A DNA stretch of 64,000 nt from Winogradskya humida (GTDB lineage Bacteria; Actinomycetota; Actinomycetes; Mycobacteriales; Micromonosporaceae), in contig NZ_BOMN01000115.1 in the NCBI RefSeq assembly GCF_016862215.1, positions 1 to 64,000 on the forward strand, given 5' to 3'. A program made the translations under genes and the position numbers. This document shows positions 41,501 through 50,163 of the stretch, one piece after another. Under the pieces are notes generated by a model. The model was not told where the DNA came from and made no database searches. It saw nothing but the letters and a program-made list of their open reading frames with translations. How positions within the stretch are numbered: the stretch's first letter is position 1; each line of letters starts with the position of its first letter.

Positions 41501-43736
41501 TCATCCGCGCGGTGAGTTCGTCCCCGGTCCATCCGGTGGCGTCGTGCGTCGCGAACTGCGGCGGCAGGGTGGGGTGGATCCGCTGCACGGGCTCCCCGGC
41601 GACGGCCGGGAACGTGGTGCGCAGTGCGGCATGCCGCTCCACCACCCGGTTCAGGGCCCGGTGCAGCGCGCCCGCGTCCAGCTCGCCGGTAACCGCGGCG
41701 GCGACGCTGATGTGGTACGCGGTGCTGTGCGGGGCGAGTTCGGCCATGAACCACATCGCCCGCTGCCCGGCAGACGGCGGCTGGTCGCCGGTGGCCTCGT
41801 CATCCGGCTGCCCGTCCGCCGAGCGGGGGCGCTTGCCGATCGACTCGGTCAGCGCGGTGATGGTGAGGTCGGCGTCGTCCTCGTCGAGGTCGACGTGCAG
41901 CTCGGTCTGGACGCTGTGGCGCAGGCGCAGCAGGTCCAGCGAGTCCAGCCCGAGGTCACCGAGCGGCCGGTCGAGCGGGACTTCGGCGGGCTTGTCGCCG
42001 AGCAGCTTGGCGACGGCGGTCCGCAGAAATCCTGCGACGTCGTCCCCGCCCGCTGCGGCTGTCTTCGCCGCGGCGCGCGCGCCGACCACCGTGAGGGTGC
42101 CGTCCAGGTAGTCGCGGCGGCAGGCGTGCCGGGCGACCTTGCCGCTCGAGGTGCGCGGCAGCGTCGAGGCGCGGATCAGCACCACCGCGGCGGGGCGGAC
42201 CTCGTGACGCTGCGCGACGGTCTGCCGGATCTGCTCGGCGAGCGCGACCAGGTCCTCGTCCTCGTGGCCGCGGACGAGCTCGTGCACGATCACGAGCCGT
42301 TCCTCGTCGTCCTGCTCGACGGAGAAGGCGGCGCCGCCGTTGCCCTTGAGTATCGGTGACACGGTCTCGACGGACTGCTCGATGTCCTGCGGGTAGTGGT
42401 TGCGGCCGCGGACGACGATCAGGTCCTTGCGGCGCCCGGTGACGAACAACTGCCCTTCACGAACGAAACCGAGGTCGCCCGTACGCAGGAAGCGCGTGCC
42501 GTCGTCTCCGGCGAGCGTGGCGCCGAACGTGTCGGAGACCGCGTCGGCCCGTTTCCAGTAGCCGCGCGCGACGCTGGGCCCGTTGACCCAGATCTCCCCG
42601 ACCTCTCCCGGCTCGCACAGCTCCGCGGTCTCCGGGTCGACGATCCGCAGCGTCTGCTCGTCCGGCAGCTCGCCGGAGCCGACCAGTTCGCCGGTGGCGC
42701 CGCTGCCGGCCGGGGCGGGCGTGGTCAGGATGCCCGCGCCGGTCGGGCCGGCGGTGACCATCAGGGACGCCTCGGCGAGGCCGTAGCAGGGGAGGAACGC
42801 GCTGGGCCGGAAACCGGTTGCCGCGAACCGGTCGGCGAACGCCGCCAGGGAGCGGGCCCGCACCGGCTCGGCGCCGTTGTAGGCGACCTCCCAGGAGCTG
42901 AGGTCCAGCGTCCGCAGCTGCTCGTCGGTGATCCGCTCGACGGCGAGGTCGTACGCGAAGTTGGGCCCGCCGGTGACCGTGGCCCGCTCGCGGGAGACCA
43001 CGTCGAGCCAGCGGTACGGGTCCTGGGCGAACGTGGCCGGTGCCATCAGCGACATCGAGCCGCCCCGGTGCACGGTCGTGAGCACCGAGCCGATCAGCCC
43101 CATGTCGTGATAGACGGGCAGCCAGGACACGCCGCGCATGTCGGGGCCCAGGCCGAACACCCGCTGGATCATCGCGGTGTTCGCGAGCAGGTTGTCGTGG
43201 CTGAGCACGACGCCGCGCGGGGTGGCGGTGGAGCCCGAGGTGTACTGCAGGAACGCGATGTCGTCGCCACGCAGCCCCGGCTCCCGGAAGTCGTCGGCGG
43301 CGGAGTCCGGCACGTCGTCGGTGGAGCACACCCGCAGGGCGTCCGCGGCCGGTACGCCGGCGAGCCGCCCGGTCATCCGGTCCTTCAGCGCCGCCGTGGT
43401 CAGGGCCACCTCCGCGCCGCAGTCCTGCAGGATCGCGAACAGCCGTTCGACGCTGCGCGGGTGGCGGGTGGGCGGGTACGCGGGGACGGCGATCACCCCG
43501 GCGTAGAGGCAGCCGAAGAACGTGGCGACGTAGTCCAGCCCGGCCGGGAACAGCAGCAGGGCGGTACGCCCGCGGAGCCCCTGCCGGAGCAGCTCGGTGC
43601 CGATCGCGCGGGCCCGGCGGTCGAGCGCCGCGTAGTCCAGCGCCGGCGCCTCACCCGGGCGCTCGGTGTGGAAGCTGAACGCCCGCTTCCCGGGTTGCTG
43701 CTGCGCAGCGGTGGAGAGCACCTCACGCCAGTTCAT
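38598..43736 (-). CDS. FAAL-ACP-C-A-T loading NRPS
   Basis: A 1712-residue protein. Residues 1 to about 580 are a fatty acyl-AMP ligase (YTSGSTATPRGVVLSH, FLPCYGLAEASL, GRRKDLIVVRGRNHYPQDIE), then an acyl carrier domain (LGLDSLDLLRL), a condensation domain (HHLVSDMWS), an adenylation domain (YTSGSTGRPKG, NCYGPTETTIWS) and a carrier domain (LGAHSLMLSR). The FAAL loads a fatty acid, the C domain joins it to the amino acid on the next carrier. The A-domain code reads DILQIGCIWK, a glycine-type code. The upstream gene's stop shares one base with its ATG (TGATG). This is the only starter with an acyl-activating domain. Confidence 0.95.
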   Translation of the reverse strand: MNWREVLSTAAQQQPGKRAFSFHTERPGEAPALDYAALDRRARAIGTELLRQGLRGRTALLLFPAGLDYVATFFGCLYAGVIAVPAYPPTRHPRSVERLFAILQDCGAEVALTTAALKDRMTGRLAGVPAADALRVCSTDDVPDSAADDFREPGLRGDDIAFLQYTSGSTATPRGVVLSHDNLLANTAMIQRVFGLGPDMRGVSWLPVYHDMGLIGSVLTTVHRGGSMSLMAPATFAQDPYRWLDVVSRERATVTGGPNFAYDLAVERITDEQLRTLDLSSWEVAYNGAEPVRARSLAAFADRFAATGFRPSAFLPCYGLAEASLMVTAGPTGAGILTTPAPAGSGATGELVGSGELPDEQTLRIVDPETAELCEPGEVGEIWVNGPSVARGYWKRADAVSDTFGATLAGDDGTRFLRTGDLGFVREGQLFVTGRRKDLIVVRGRNHYPQDIEQSVETVSPILKGNGGAAFSVEQDDEERLVIVHELVRGHEDEDLVALAEQIRQTVAQRHEVRPAAVVLIRASTLPRTSSGKVARHACRRDYLDGTLTVVGARAAAKTAAAGGDDVAGFLRTAVAKLLGDKPAEVPLDRPLGDLGLDSLDLLRLRHSVQTELHVDLDEDDADLTITALTESIGKRPRSADGQPDDEATGDQPPSAGQRAMWFMAELAPHSTAYHISVAAAVTGELDAGALHRALNRVVERHAALRTTFPAVAGEPVQRIHPTLPPQFATHDATGWTGDELTARMNEAAHRPFDLTTGPLVRAELFATGPGEHHLVLVLHHLVSDMWSMQLVLSELDTGYRDELAGRPAGATPVPPGFATLDRRITADLGTAETERLWDFWRAELDGAPTDLELRTDRPSGSHRAYRGGAHRFHLDAGTSERLRTLAREYGTTPYVVLLSAYQIFLSRHSGKRDLLIGSPTHGRGRAETAGTVGLFVNTVALRGRIDTGESFAAMVRRNAGLVSRALDHAALPLAEVVERLRVRREPGRPPLVQALFSWQQPHGTQGAATAGFLLGHRDARLDLGGLTLRPVVLEPVSAQADIQLTVAEVDGVLGGMLQHDADLFDAASAERFAVQLRTLLTAAADAPETPVGRLRLLTPEQRTELLLLGNDTRTAYDVDRHAHLRVADQAAATPDAPAVVFDDGGPVRTITYAQLDRSANRLAHELINRGVRPGDLVGLRLPRSVEAVVAMLAVLKAGAAFLPLDPDLPTARLDYIVADANAALVLTLDDVSLDDAEPVGPPEVTVSPAHSVYVLYTSGSTGRPKGVRIPHRALTNFLVSMRASLDPAPGERWLAVTTFSFDISILEIFLPLITGGITHIASRAIAQSGSELRERLDTGAYATMQATPATWQLLLDHGWTNPAGTTVISGGEALPPAMARRLLEHGGALWNCYGPTETTIWSTGTRVTELPERYTPLGPPFTNTTVHVLDENLEPVPAGVAGEVLIGGDGLADGYHGRPALTADRFVPDPYSERPGARLYRTGDLGQRSADGDIELLGRVDDQVKVNGFRIELGEIDAQLGRHPLLSRAVTTVHTIAGAPTLVAHVQARHRTANAAFDRGAAEQELRESLRKVLPTYMVPARFVWVADYPLNANDKVDRAALRAPEAGAAGRGEAPRTPTEHRIAAILTDLLGLPELGRDDNLFDLGAHSLMLSRFQARVSETFGTQIALGAVFEGPTVAALATLIDSSTTPAAAPAPLITRIDRKQYARR

Positions 43737-45406
43737 CACGACACCTCGCCTCGATTTGATTCCGCCGCCGGCAGAGCCTTCGCGGGCAGGGCAGCCGCGA
43801 GCTGCCGGACGGTGTGCTCGCCGAGCATCACGTCCAGCGGCAGCTCGAGCCCGTGCCGGCGGCCCTGCATCACCACCCGGACAGCGCTGAGCGACGTGCC
43901 GCCCAGCGCGTAGAACTCCTCGTCGACGCCCACCGACGGGCGGCCCAGGACCTCGCACCACAGGGTGCGCAGCAGCATCTCGGTGGCGCCTTCGGCCACC
44001 GTGCCGGTGGACAACGGCGTCACCGCGGCGACCGGTTCCACGTCGTACGGATCCTCGTCGTCCGGTGAAGGCGGTCGCTCGTCGGCGACCAGGACCGGCA
44101 GGCCGGCGATCGCGACGTCCGGGTCGGCCGCGGCCGCGGATACGACCTCGTCCAGCGAGCGGGACACCAGTTCGACGGTCTCCGCGGTGAACAGGTCGGA
44201 GCGGCCGAACAGGTTGCCGCGGACCACGTCGCCGTCCTCGAGCAGATCCGCGACCAGGTCGAACGGTGCCTTGGCGTGGGCCAGCAGCACCGGCTCCAGG
44301 GTGACACCGGGAATCTCGCCGAGCCTCAGGCGCACCTCGGCCGGCACGACCGCCATCCACGCCTGCACCAGCGGCGTGCGGCCGACCCGGCGGGCGGGGC
44401 GCAGCCGCTCCACCAGCAGCTCGAACGGCACGTCCGGGTTCGAGTACGCGGCGATGCACCGGTCGCGTACGTGGCCGAGGAGTTCCTTGAAGGTCATCTC
44501 CGGGCGGACCTCGAGGCGGATCGGCAGGGAGTTGACGAAGAAGCCGATCAGCTCCTCCAGGTCCGCCTCGGAGCGCCCGGCCATGGGGATCGCCACCACC
44601 AGGTCCTGCTGCCGGCTCCACCGGGACAGCACCGCGGAGTACGCGGCCAGCGCCACCATGAACGGTGTGCCCCCGCCGCCGGGGGTCGCGTCGAGCAACG
44701 CGGCCAGCAGCGGCGCCTTGAGCTCGACCGGCGCGATCACCGCGTCGAAGGTCGGGCGGTCCGGGGCGGCGTGGTCGCGCGGCAACCGCAGCGGCGGCAG
44801 CCCGGCGAGGCGCTCGGCCCAGAAGTCGATCTGGGGTTCGAGGGCGCCGGAGGAGAGCTGTTCCTGCTGCCACAGGGCGTAGTCCGCGTACTGCAGCGGC
44901 AGCTCGGGCAGGACGCCGTCGCCACCCTCGACCAGCTGGGCGTAGCTGGTGGTGATGTCCTTGAGCATCACGGTCAGCGACAACCCGTCGCTGATGCTGT
45001 GGTGCATCGAGGTGAGCAGGATGTGATCCCCGGGCCCGAGCCGCAGCAGGAAGCACCGCAGCAGCGGACCCTGGGCCAGGTCGAACGGCGCGGCGCGCAG
45101 CTCGTCGGCACGGGCGCGGGCGCCGGTCAGGCCACCGTCCACGTCGATCACCGGCAGCGGCACCGGCTCCGGCGCGCGGACCACCTGGACGACCTCCGCG
45201 CCGTGCAGCCGGATCACGGTGCGCAGCACCTCGTGGCGCTCGACGACCCGGGTCAGCGCCTCGGCGAGCAGCTCCGGGCGGATCGGTCCGCGCATCCGCA
45301 CCGCCACGTTCATGCTGTAGATCGTGCTGTCCGTGTCCGTCTGCTCGAGCAGCCACAGCCGCTGCTGGCCGTAGGACGCCGGCAGCTGGTACAACTCCTC
45401 GCTCAT
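43736..45406 (-). CDS. NRPS C-T didomain without adenylation domain
   Basis: A 556-residue protein with a condensation domain (residues about 8-430, HHSISDGLS) and a carrier domain (about 470-545, YALGGTSLSAVR) but no adenylation domain between them. The carrier must be loaded in trans by another A domain, or the C domain acts on substrates held elsewhere. It overlaps its neighbours by four bases (ATGA) and one base (TGATG), so it is translated in step with the Ser module and the FAAL protein. Confidence 0.92.
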   Translation of the reverse strand: MSEELYQLPASYGQQRLWLLEQTDTDSTIYSMNVAVRMRGPIRPELLAEALTRVVERHEVLRTVIRLHGAEVVQVVRAPEPVPLPVIDVDGGLTGARARADELRAAPFDLAQGPLLRCFLLRLGPGDHILLTSMHHSISDGLSLTVMLKDITTSYAQLVEGGDGVLPELPLQYADYALWQQEQLSSGALEPQIDFWAERLAGLPPLRLPRDHAAPDRPTFDAVIAPVELKAPLLAALLDATPGGGGTPFMVALAAYSAVLSRWSRQQDLVVAIPMAGRSEADLEELIGFFVNSLPIRLEVRPEMTFKELLGHVRDRCIAAYSNPDVPFELLVERLRPARRVGRTPLVQAWMAVVPAEVRLRLGEIPGVTLEPVLLAHAKAPFDLVADLLEDGDVVRGNLFGRSDLFTAETVELVSRSLDEVVSAAAADPDVAIAGLPVLVADERPPSPDDEDPYDVEPVAAVTPLSTGTVAEGATEMLLRTLWCEVLGRPSVGVDEEFYALGGTSLSAVRVVMQGRRHGLELPLDVMLGEHTVRQLAAALPAKALPAAESNRGEVS

Positions 45407-48400
45407 TTCTCTTCCGCTCCTGCCTGGTTGGTCGGGGTGATGCGGTACCTGCTGCGGTCGGTGCGGCGCAGTGCGGGGGCCGGGGCCCGGCGCGCGGCCT
45501 TCGTGATCGCCGTGGCCACACCGCGCGGAGTGGGCGCGGCGAAGAGCTCGCTCAGGGACAGCTCGACGCCGTGCTCCGTGCGCAGCCGCGTCAGGATCCG
45601 GATGGCGAGCAGCGAGTGACCGCCGAGCTCGAAGAAGTTGTCGGTGGCGCCGATGTTCTCGCGCTCGAGGACCTGGCCCCAGACGCGGGCGACCGCGATC
45701 TCCAGGTCGGTGGCGGGTGCCTCGTGCGTGGCGCCGGAGGTTCCCGGTTCGGGCAGCCGTTTGCGGTCCAGCTTGCCGTTGGGGCTCAGCGGCCACTCGG
45801 TCACCGCGACGAAGACGCCGGGAACCATCGGCGCCGGCAGCCGCTCGCGAAGGTGCTCGCGCAGCACCGGGGACAGCTCGTCGGCCTGCCCGGCGTCCGA
45901 CGTGGGGAGCACCCACGCGGTCAGCGACGAGCCGGCGGGGCCGGTCCGCACACCCACCACGGCCGAGTCCACCGCGGGATGCCCGGCGAGCACCGCTTCG
46001 ATCTCGCCCAGCTCCATCCGGACGCCGTTCAGCTTGACCTGGTTGTCGATCCGGCCCAGGTATTCCAGGCAGCCGTCGTCACGCCAGCGGGCCAGGTCGC
46101 CGGTGCGGTAGAGCCGCTCGCCGGAACCGAACGGGTCGGGCACGAACCGGTCGGCGGTCAGCCCGGGGCGGTTCCAGTAGCCACGCGCCACGGGGACACC
46201 GCCGATGAGCAGTTCGCCCGGGAGCCCGTACGGCGCCAGCGCTCCGGTGCGGTCGACGACGTAGAGCCGCGCACCGGCGATCGGACGGCCGATCGGCACC
46301 CGGGTTCCGACACCCTCGGTGCTCGGGAACCAGGACACGTCCACGGCCGCCTCGGTGGGGCCGTACAGGTTGTGCACCGGCACGCCCGGCAGGAGCCGCT
46401 CGGCCTCGCGGACCAGCGCGGCGGGCAACTCCTCGCCACTGCACACGATGCGGGTCAGGGACGTGCACTTCGCGACGTCGCGGGAGGCCAGGAACAGGGC
46501 CAGCATCGACGGTACGAAGTGCAGGATCGTGGCACCGGAGTCGACGATCGCCTCCACCAGCCGGTCCGGGTCCCGGTGCACGCCGGGGTTGACCAGCGTG
46601 ACCGTGCCACCGACCATGAGCGGCCAGAACAGCTCCCACACCGACACGTCGAAGCCGATCGGGGTCTTCTGCAGGACCCGTTCGCCGACCTCGAGGCCGA
46701 GGGTCTCGTGGTGCCAGAGCAGCCGGTTGACGACGGCCCGGTGCTCGTTCATCGCGCCCTTGGGCCGCCCGGTCGACCCGGACGTGAAGATCATGTACGC
46801 GAGATCCCGCCCGGTCAGCTCGACCTGCGGCGCGGTGCCCGGCGAGGCCGCGATGACGAAGGCGTCCCGGTGCGGGCAGATGATGGCCGGGCCCGCCGCG
46901 CGCATGGTCTGCAGCAGCTCGGCGGAGACCGATGTGGTGTCGGTGACGACCACGTCCGCGCCCGAGTCCTCCAGCATCATGGCGATGCGTGCCGACGGGT
47001 ACTCGGTCTCCAATGGCAGGTAGGCCGCACCTGACTTGAGCACGGCCACCAGCGTCACCATCAGCTCGATGCTGCGCGGCAACGCGACACCGACGACCCG
47101 GCCCGGTCCCGCACCGCGCTTGCGCAGCACGTTCGCCAGCCGGTTGGCGCGCACGTCGAGCTCGGCGTAGGTCAGCTCGGCCGCGCCGAACTTCACGGCC
47201 ACCGCGCCGGGAGTGCGGGCCACCTGCTCCTCGATGTGGCCGTGCACGGTGGCCGGTCCGCGGTTCAGCGCCGGTGCCGCGGCACCGCTGAACTGCTCGA
47301 CCAGGCGGGTACGGTCATCCGCGCCGAGCACGGTCAGCGCGGAGAGCGGCGTACCCGACTCGACCTGGTCCAGCACCTCGACCAGCGCCGCCGCGAGCCG
47401 CCGGACCGAGGCAGCGTCGTAGACGTCGGTGTTGTACTCCACGCACCCGTCGATGCCACCGTCGACGCGGGGCACGAGATCCACGGTCAGGTCGAACTTC
47501 GCGGTGGTGCGCCCGAGCCGGACCGGGGTCAACTCGACGTCGCCCATCGCCACGCTCGGCCGCGGGTTCTCGTAGAACTGGAAGAGGTGACGCAGCAGCG
47601 GGGAACGCCCGGTCGCGTCACGGTCCGGCTTGAGCACCTCGACGAGGCGGTCGAAGGGCAGGTCGGCGTGGCTCTGCGCGTCCAGGACGGTGCCCCGGGT
47701 GCGGCGTACGAGGGCGGGCAGGTCGGGGTCGCCGGTCAGGTCGAGGCGCAGGGGGAGCGTGTTGACGAAGAAGCCGGCGAGCGCGGCGATCTCGGCCCGG
47801 CCGCGACCGGCCACGGGGGTGCCGACGACCAGGTCGTCCTGGCCGCTCCACCGGTGCAGGACCGCGCCGAACGCGGCGAGGCCGACGGCGAACGGGGTGG
47901 TGTGCTCACGTTCGGCGAGCCGGGTGATCCGGGCGGCGGTGCCGGCCGGGACGGCGAAGTCGAGGGTCGCCCCGGCGAATCCGGCCTGGGCGGGGTGCGG
48001 GCGGTCGGTGGGCAGGTCGAGCAGGGGCGCGCCGGTCAGCTGCGTACGCCAGAATTCCTCCTGGGCCTTGGCGGCCGGGGACTCGAGCCATTCGCGCTGC
48101 CAGACGGCGTAGTCGCCGTACTGGACGTCCAGCGGGGGCAGGTCCGCGCCCGCGTACAGCTGGATGCCCTCGCCCAGGATCAGCTCCACCGACCATCCGT
48201 CGGCGACGGCGTGGTGCACGGCGAGCACGAGCAGGTGGGTCTCCGGGGCGGCGCGCAGGCAGGCGACCCGCAGCATCGGCCCGTTGGCCACGTCGATGGG
48301 CTCGGCGACGATCTGCTCGGCGCGGGCCAGCGCGGCCTGCTCGCCGTCGACGTCGATGACGGGCATCGGCACGGGCGCCCACGGCTGGACGATCCCGATG

Positions 48401-48714
48401 CCGTCGCCGTCCCCGTCGGAGCGCAGCACCGTACGCAGTGCCTCGTGCCGCTCGACCACCCGGCCCAGCGCGTCCGCGAGCCGCTCGTGGTCCAGCGGGC
48501 CGCGCAGCCACGCACCGGCCGCGATGATGTAGACCGGGTCGCCCGGCTTGAACTGGTCGAGGAACCAGAGCCGGCGCTGGCCCGGCGACAGCGGCACCGG
48601 ACCGTCGCCGGTACGCCGGGTGATCTCACCGGCCCGCGGCGAGCCGGTGTCGTTCTCGGCGCGCAGCCGGCGCATCAGCGCCCTGCGTTCCGGGGTCAGT
48701 GTTGCTCTTCCCAC
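45403..48714 (-). CDS. NRPS module C-A-T, predicted serine-activating
   Basis: A 1103-residue module: condensation about 35-455 (HHAVADGWS), adenylation about 475-985 (FTSGSTGRPKG, NLYGPTEAAVD, NGKLDRK), carrier about 1000-1075 (FFELGGHSLLAIR). The specificity code read by alignment is DVWHVSLVDK, matching the classical serine code DVWHLSLIDK at 8 of 10 positions, two of them conservative changes. The start is taken as GTG 48714, which lies 9 bases after GGAGG; the frame also allows TTG 48723. It follows the racemase gene by 39 bases. Confidence 0.93.
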   Translation of the reverse strand: MGRATLTPERRALMRRLRAENDTGSPRAGEITRRTGDGPVPLSPGQRRLWFLDQFKPGDPVYIIAAGAWLRGPLDHERLADALGRVVERHEALRTVLRSDGDGDGIGIVQPWAPVPMPVIDVDGEQAALARAEQIVAEPIDVANGPMLRVACLRAAPETHLLVLAVHHAVADGWSVELILGEGIQLYAGADLPPLDVQYGDYAVWQREWLESPAAKAQEEFWRTQLTGAPLLDLPTDRPHPAQAGFAGATLDFAVPAGTAARITRLAEREHTTPFAVGLAAFGAVLHRWSGQDDLVVGTPVAGRGRAEIAALAGFFVNTLPLRLDLTGDPDLPALVRRTRGTVLDAQSHADLPFDRLVEVLKPDRDATGRSPLLRHLFQFYENPRPSVAMGDVELTPVRLGRTTAKFDLTVDLVPRVDGGIDGCVEYNTDVYDAASVRRLAAALVEVLDQVESGTPLSALTVLGADDRTRLVEQFSGAAAPALNRGPATVHGHIEEQVARTPGAVAVKFGAAELTYAELDVRANRLANVLRKRGAGPGRVVGVALPRSIELMVTLVAVLKSGAAYLPLETEYPSARIAMMLEDSGADVVVTDTTSVSAELLQTMRAAGPAIICPHRDAFVIAASPGTAPQVELTGRDLAYMIFTSGSTGRPKGAMNEHRAVVNRLLWHHETLGLEVGERVLQKTPIGFDVSVWELFWPLMVGGTVTLVNPGVHRDPDRLVEAIVDSGATILHFVPSMLALFLASRDVAKCTSLTRIVCSGEELPAALVREAERLLPGVPVHNLYGPTEAAVDVSWFPSTEGVGTRVPIGRPIAGARLYVVDRTGALAPYGLPGELLIGGVPVARGYWNRPGLTADRFVPDPFGSGERLYRTGDLARWRDDGCLEYLGRIDNQVKLNGVRMELGEIEAVLAGHPAVDSAVVGVRTGPAGSSLTAWVLPTSDAGQADELSPVLREHLRERLPAPMVPGVFVAVTEWPLSPNGKLDRKRLPEPGTSGATHEAPATDLEIAVARVWGQVLERENIGATDNFFELGGHSLLAIRILTRLRTEHGVELSLSELFAAPTPRGVATAITKAARRAPAPALRRTDRSRYRITPTNQAGAEEK

Positions 48715-48753
48715 GTGGATCAACCTCCGGGTGCTCGGATTGGGGTCTGGCTG

Positions 48754-50076
48754 TCAGTTCACGCCGTGGGCGCTGCGGTCGTCCTCATAGATGGCCGCGA
48801 GCCGGCGGGCCACCAGGTCGAGCGTGTCGATGAACCGTTTCGACGACTTCTGCCGCTGCTTCTGCGCGGCGAACAGGATGGACAGCTCGGTCAGCGCCAG
48901 GACCACCGTGTCGGTCCGCGCCGCCTGATTGACCAGGTCGCGCATCCTGTTGAGGGTGGGGCCGGCGACGCCCTCGATCTTGACCGAGAAGGCCAGCTGC
49001 TGGATGGCGTCCAGGTGCCGCGGTGACGGCACGTTCACCTCGAACTCCGCGGCGAGGTCGCGGAACGTCGTGAAGTCGGCCACGGAAGCGGTCGCGAAGA
49101 GGTCGAAGCTGCGGACGTCCTCCTGCCGCAGGTAGCGGGCGGTCTCCTCGGCCGTGGAGACGTACGTGACGCCGTGCTGCGCGCAGATCTTCCTGATCTC
49201 CGCCTCGAAATACTGGGTGGTGTTGCACGCGACGCTGACCACGGTGGCGCCGTTGGCGCACAGCCGCTCGATCGCGCTGGTCACGGTGGCGCGGACCTCG
49301 TCGACCCGGTCGAGCAGCTCCATCGACAGCCCCATGTCGGGCACGGACTCGACCAGCACCCGGGGAAAGCTGACGTCGCCTCGGAACTTGATCTGCCGGC
49401 TCTCCCGGATTCCGCGGTTGAGCTTCTCCCACAGCAGCATCCCCGCCTCGGGGGAGTTGCCGGTCAGGATGCCGATCGCCTGACCGCGCGCCCGAGTGAC
49501 CCGCGCACCGGCGGCGACGTCCTCGACCCGGGTGTTCGCCTGCACCGCGAGGAACTGCTCGGGGACGAACTCGACGGCCCACTCCAGGTGCCCGAGATTT
49601 GTCATCATCGTGTACGGCGGGAAGCTGCGGTCGATCACACCGGCGTCGAAGATCTGGGTGACCTCGGGGTGCCGGGCGAGCGCGAACGGTGTCACCGTGC
49701 CGTAGCCCATCCCGAACCGCTCCCGGACCTCCTGCTCGTCGATCCGCAGGAACGGTGCCCGCAGGATCGCGGCGACCTTCTCCTCGTCCAGCTTCTGATG
49801 GCCGCGGATGTGGAACGCGACGTACCGGGCCGGGCCGGGGGCATCGATGCGACCGAGCGCGGACTTGAGCTCGTCCCGCAGCGGGATGCCTACACCGCCC
49901 AGGCGCTTGCGGCGGCTCGCGGCGTCCGCGCAGCTGCGCACCGGGGGATTGCGGGAGACCAGGTGCCACACGTCGCCGGCGGTGAGGACGTCCAGATTGG
50001 CGGCGACCTCGGGAGGAATCGCGTTCTCCGCGAACGTGACGTCCGCTGGGCGTTCCGCGCGCGTTTGCACGCTCAT
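48754..50076 (-). CDS. YbaK-like domain fused to Asp/Glu racemase-family domain
   Basis: A 440-residue two-domain protein. Residues about 30-180 resemble the YbaK/ProX aminoacyl-tRNA deacylase fold (VWHLVSRNPPVRSCADAA, RYVAFHIRGHQKLDEEKV, MGYGTVTPFAL). Residues about 195-430 resemble the Asp/Glu/hydantoin racemase family (GILTGNSPEAGMLLW; VACNTTQYF with the first catalytic cysteine). The second cysteine, normally in a GCTE motif, is replaced (VLALTELSIL), so a two-cysteine racemisation is unlikely. It could be a decarboxylase, a one-base racemase or an editing enzyme. It begins behind AAGGAG, is first in the minus NRPS operon, and may supply or proofread an amino acid. Confidence 0.7.
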   Translation of the reverse strand: MSVQTRAERPADVTFAENAIPPEVAANLDVLTAGDVWHLVSRNPPVRSCADAASRRKRLGGVGIPLRDELKSALGRIDAPGPARYVAFHIRGHQKLDEEKVAAILRAPFLRIDEQEVRERFGMGYGTVTPFALARHPEVTQIFDAGVIDRSFPPYTMMTNLGHLEWAVEFVPEQFLAVQANTRVEDVAAGARVTRARGQAIGILTGNSPEAGMLLWEKLNRGIRESRQIKFRGDVSFPRVLVESVPDMGLSMELLDRVDEVRATVTSAIERLCANGATVVSVACNTTQYFEAEIRKICAQHGVTYVSTAEETARYLRQEDVRSFDLFATASVADFTTFRDLAAEFEVNVPSPRHLDAIQQLAFSVKIEGVAGPTLNRMRDLVNQAARTDTVVLALTELSILFAAQKQRQKSSKRFIDTLDLVARRLAAIYEDDRSAHGVN

Positions 50077-50163
50077 CTGACAGCTCCTTTCGTGCCGAGG
50101 CTCCGGCACCATCGGCATCGATCGTGCGGGAATGCGCGTGGGGGATGGAGTCGGTGAAACCCC

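Noticed and set aside
39084..42359. 1091-residue plus-strand frame antisense to the FAAL NRPS
   Set aside because: Same shadow pattern; the minus strand holds every FAAL, ACP, C and A motif.
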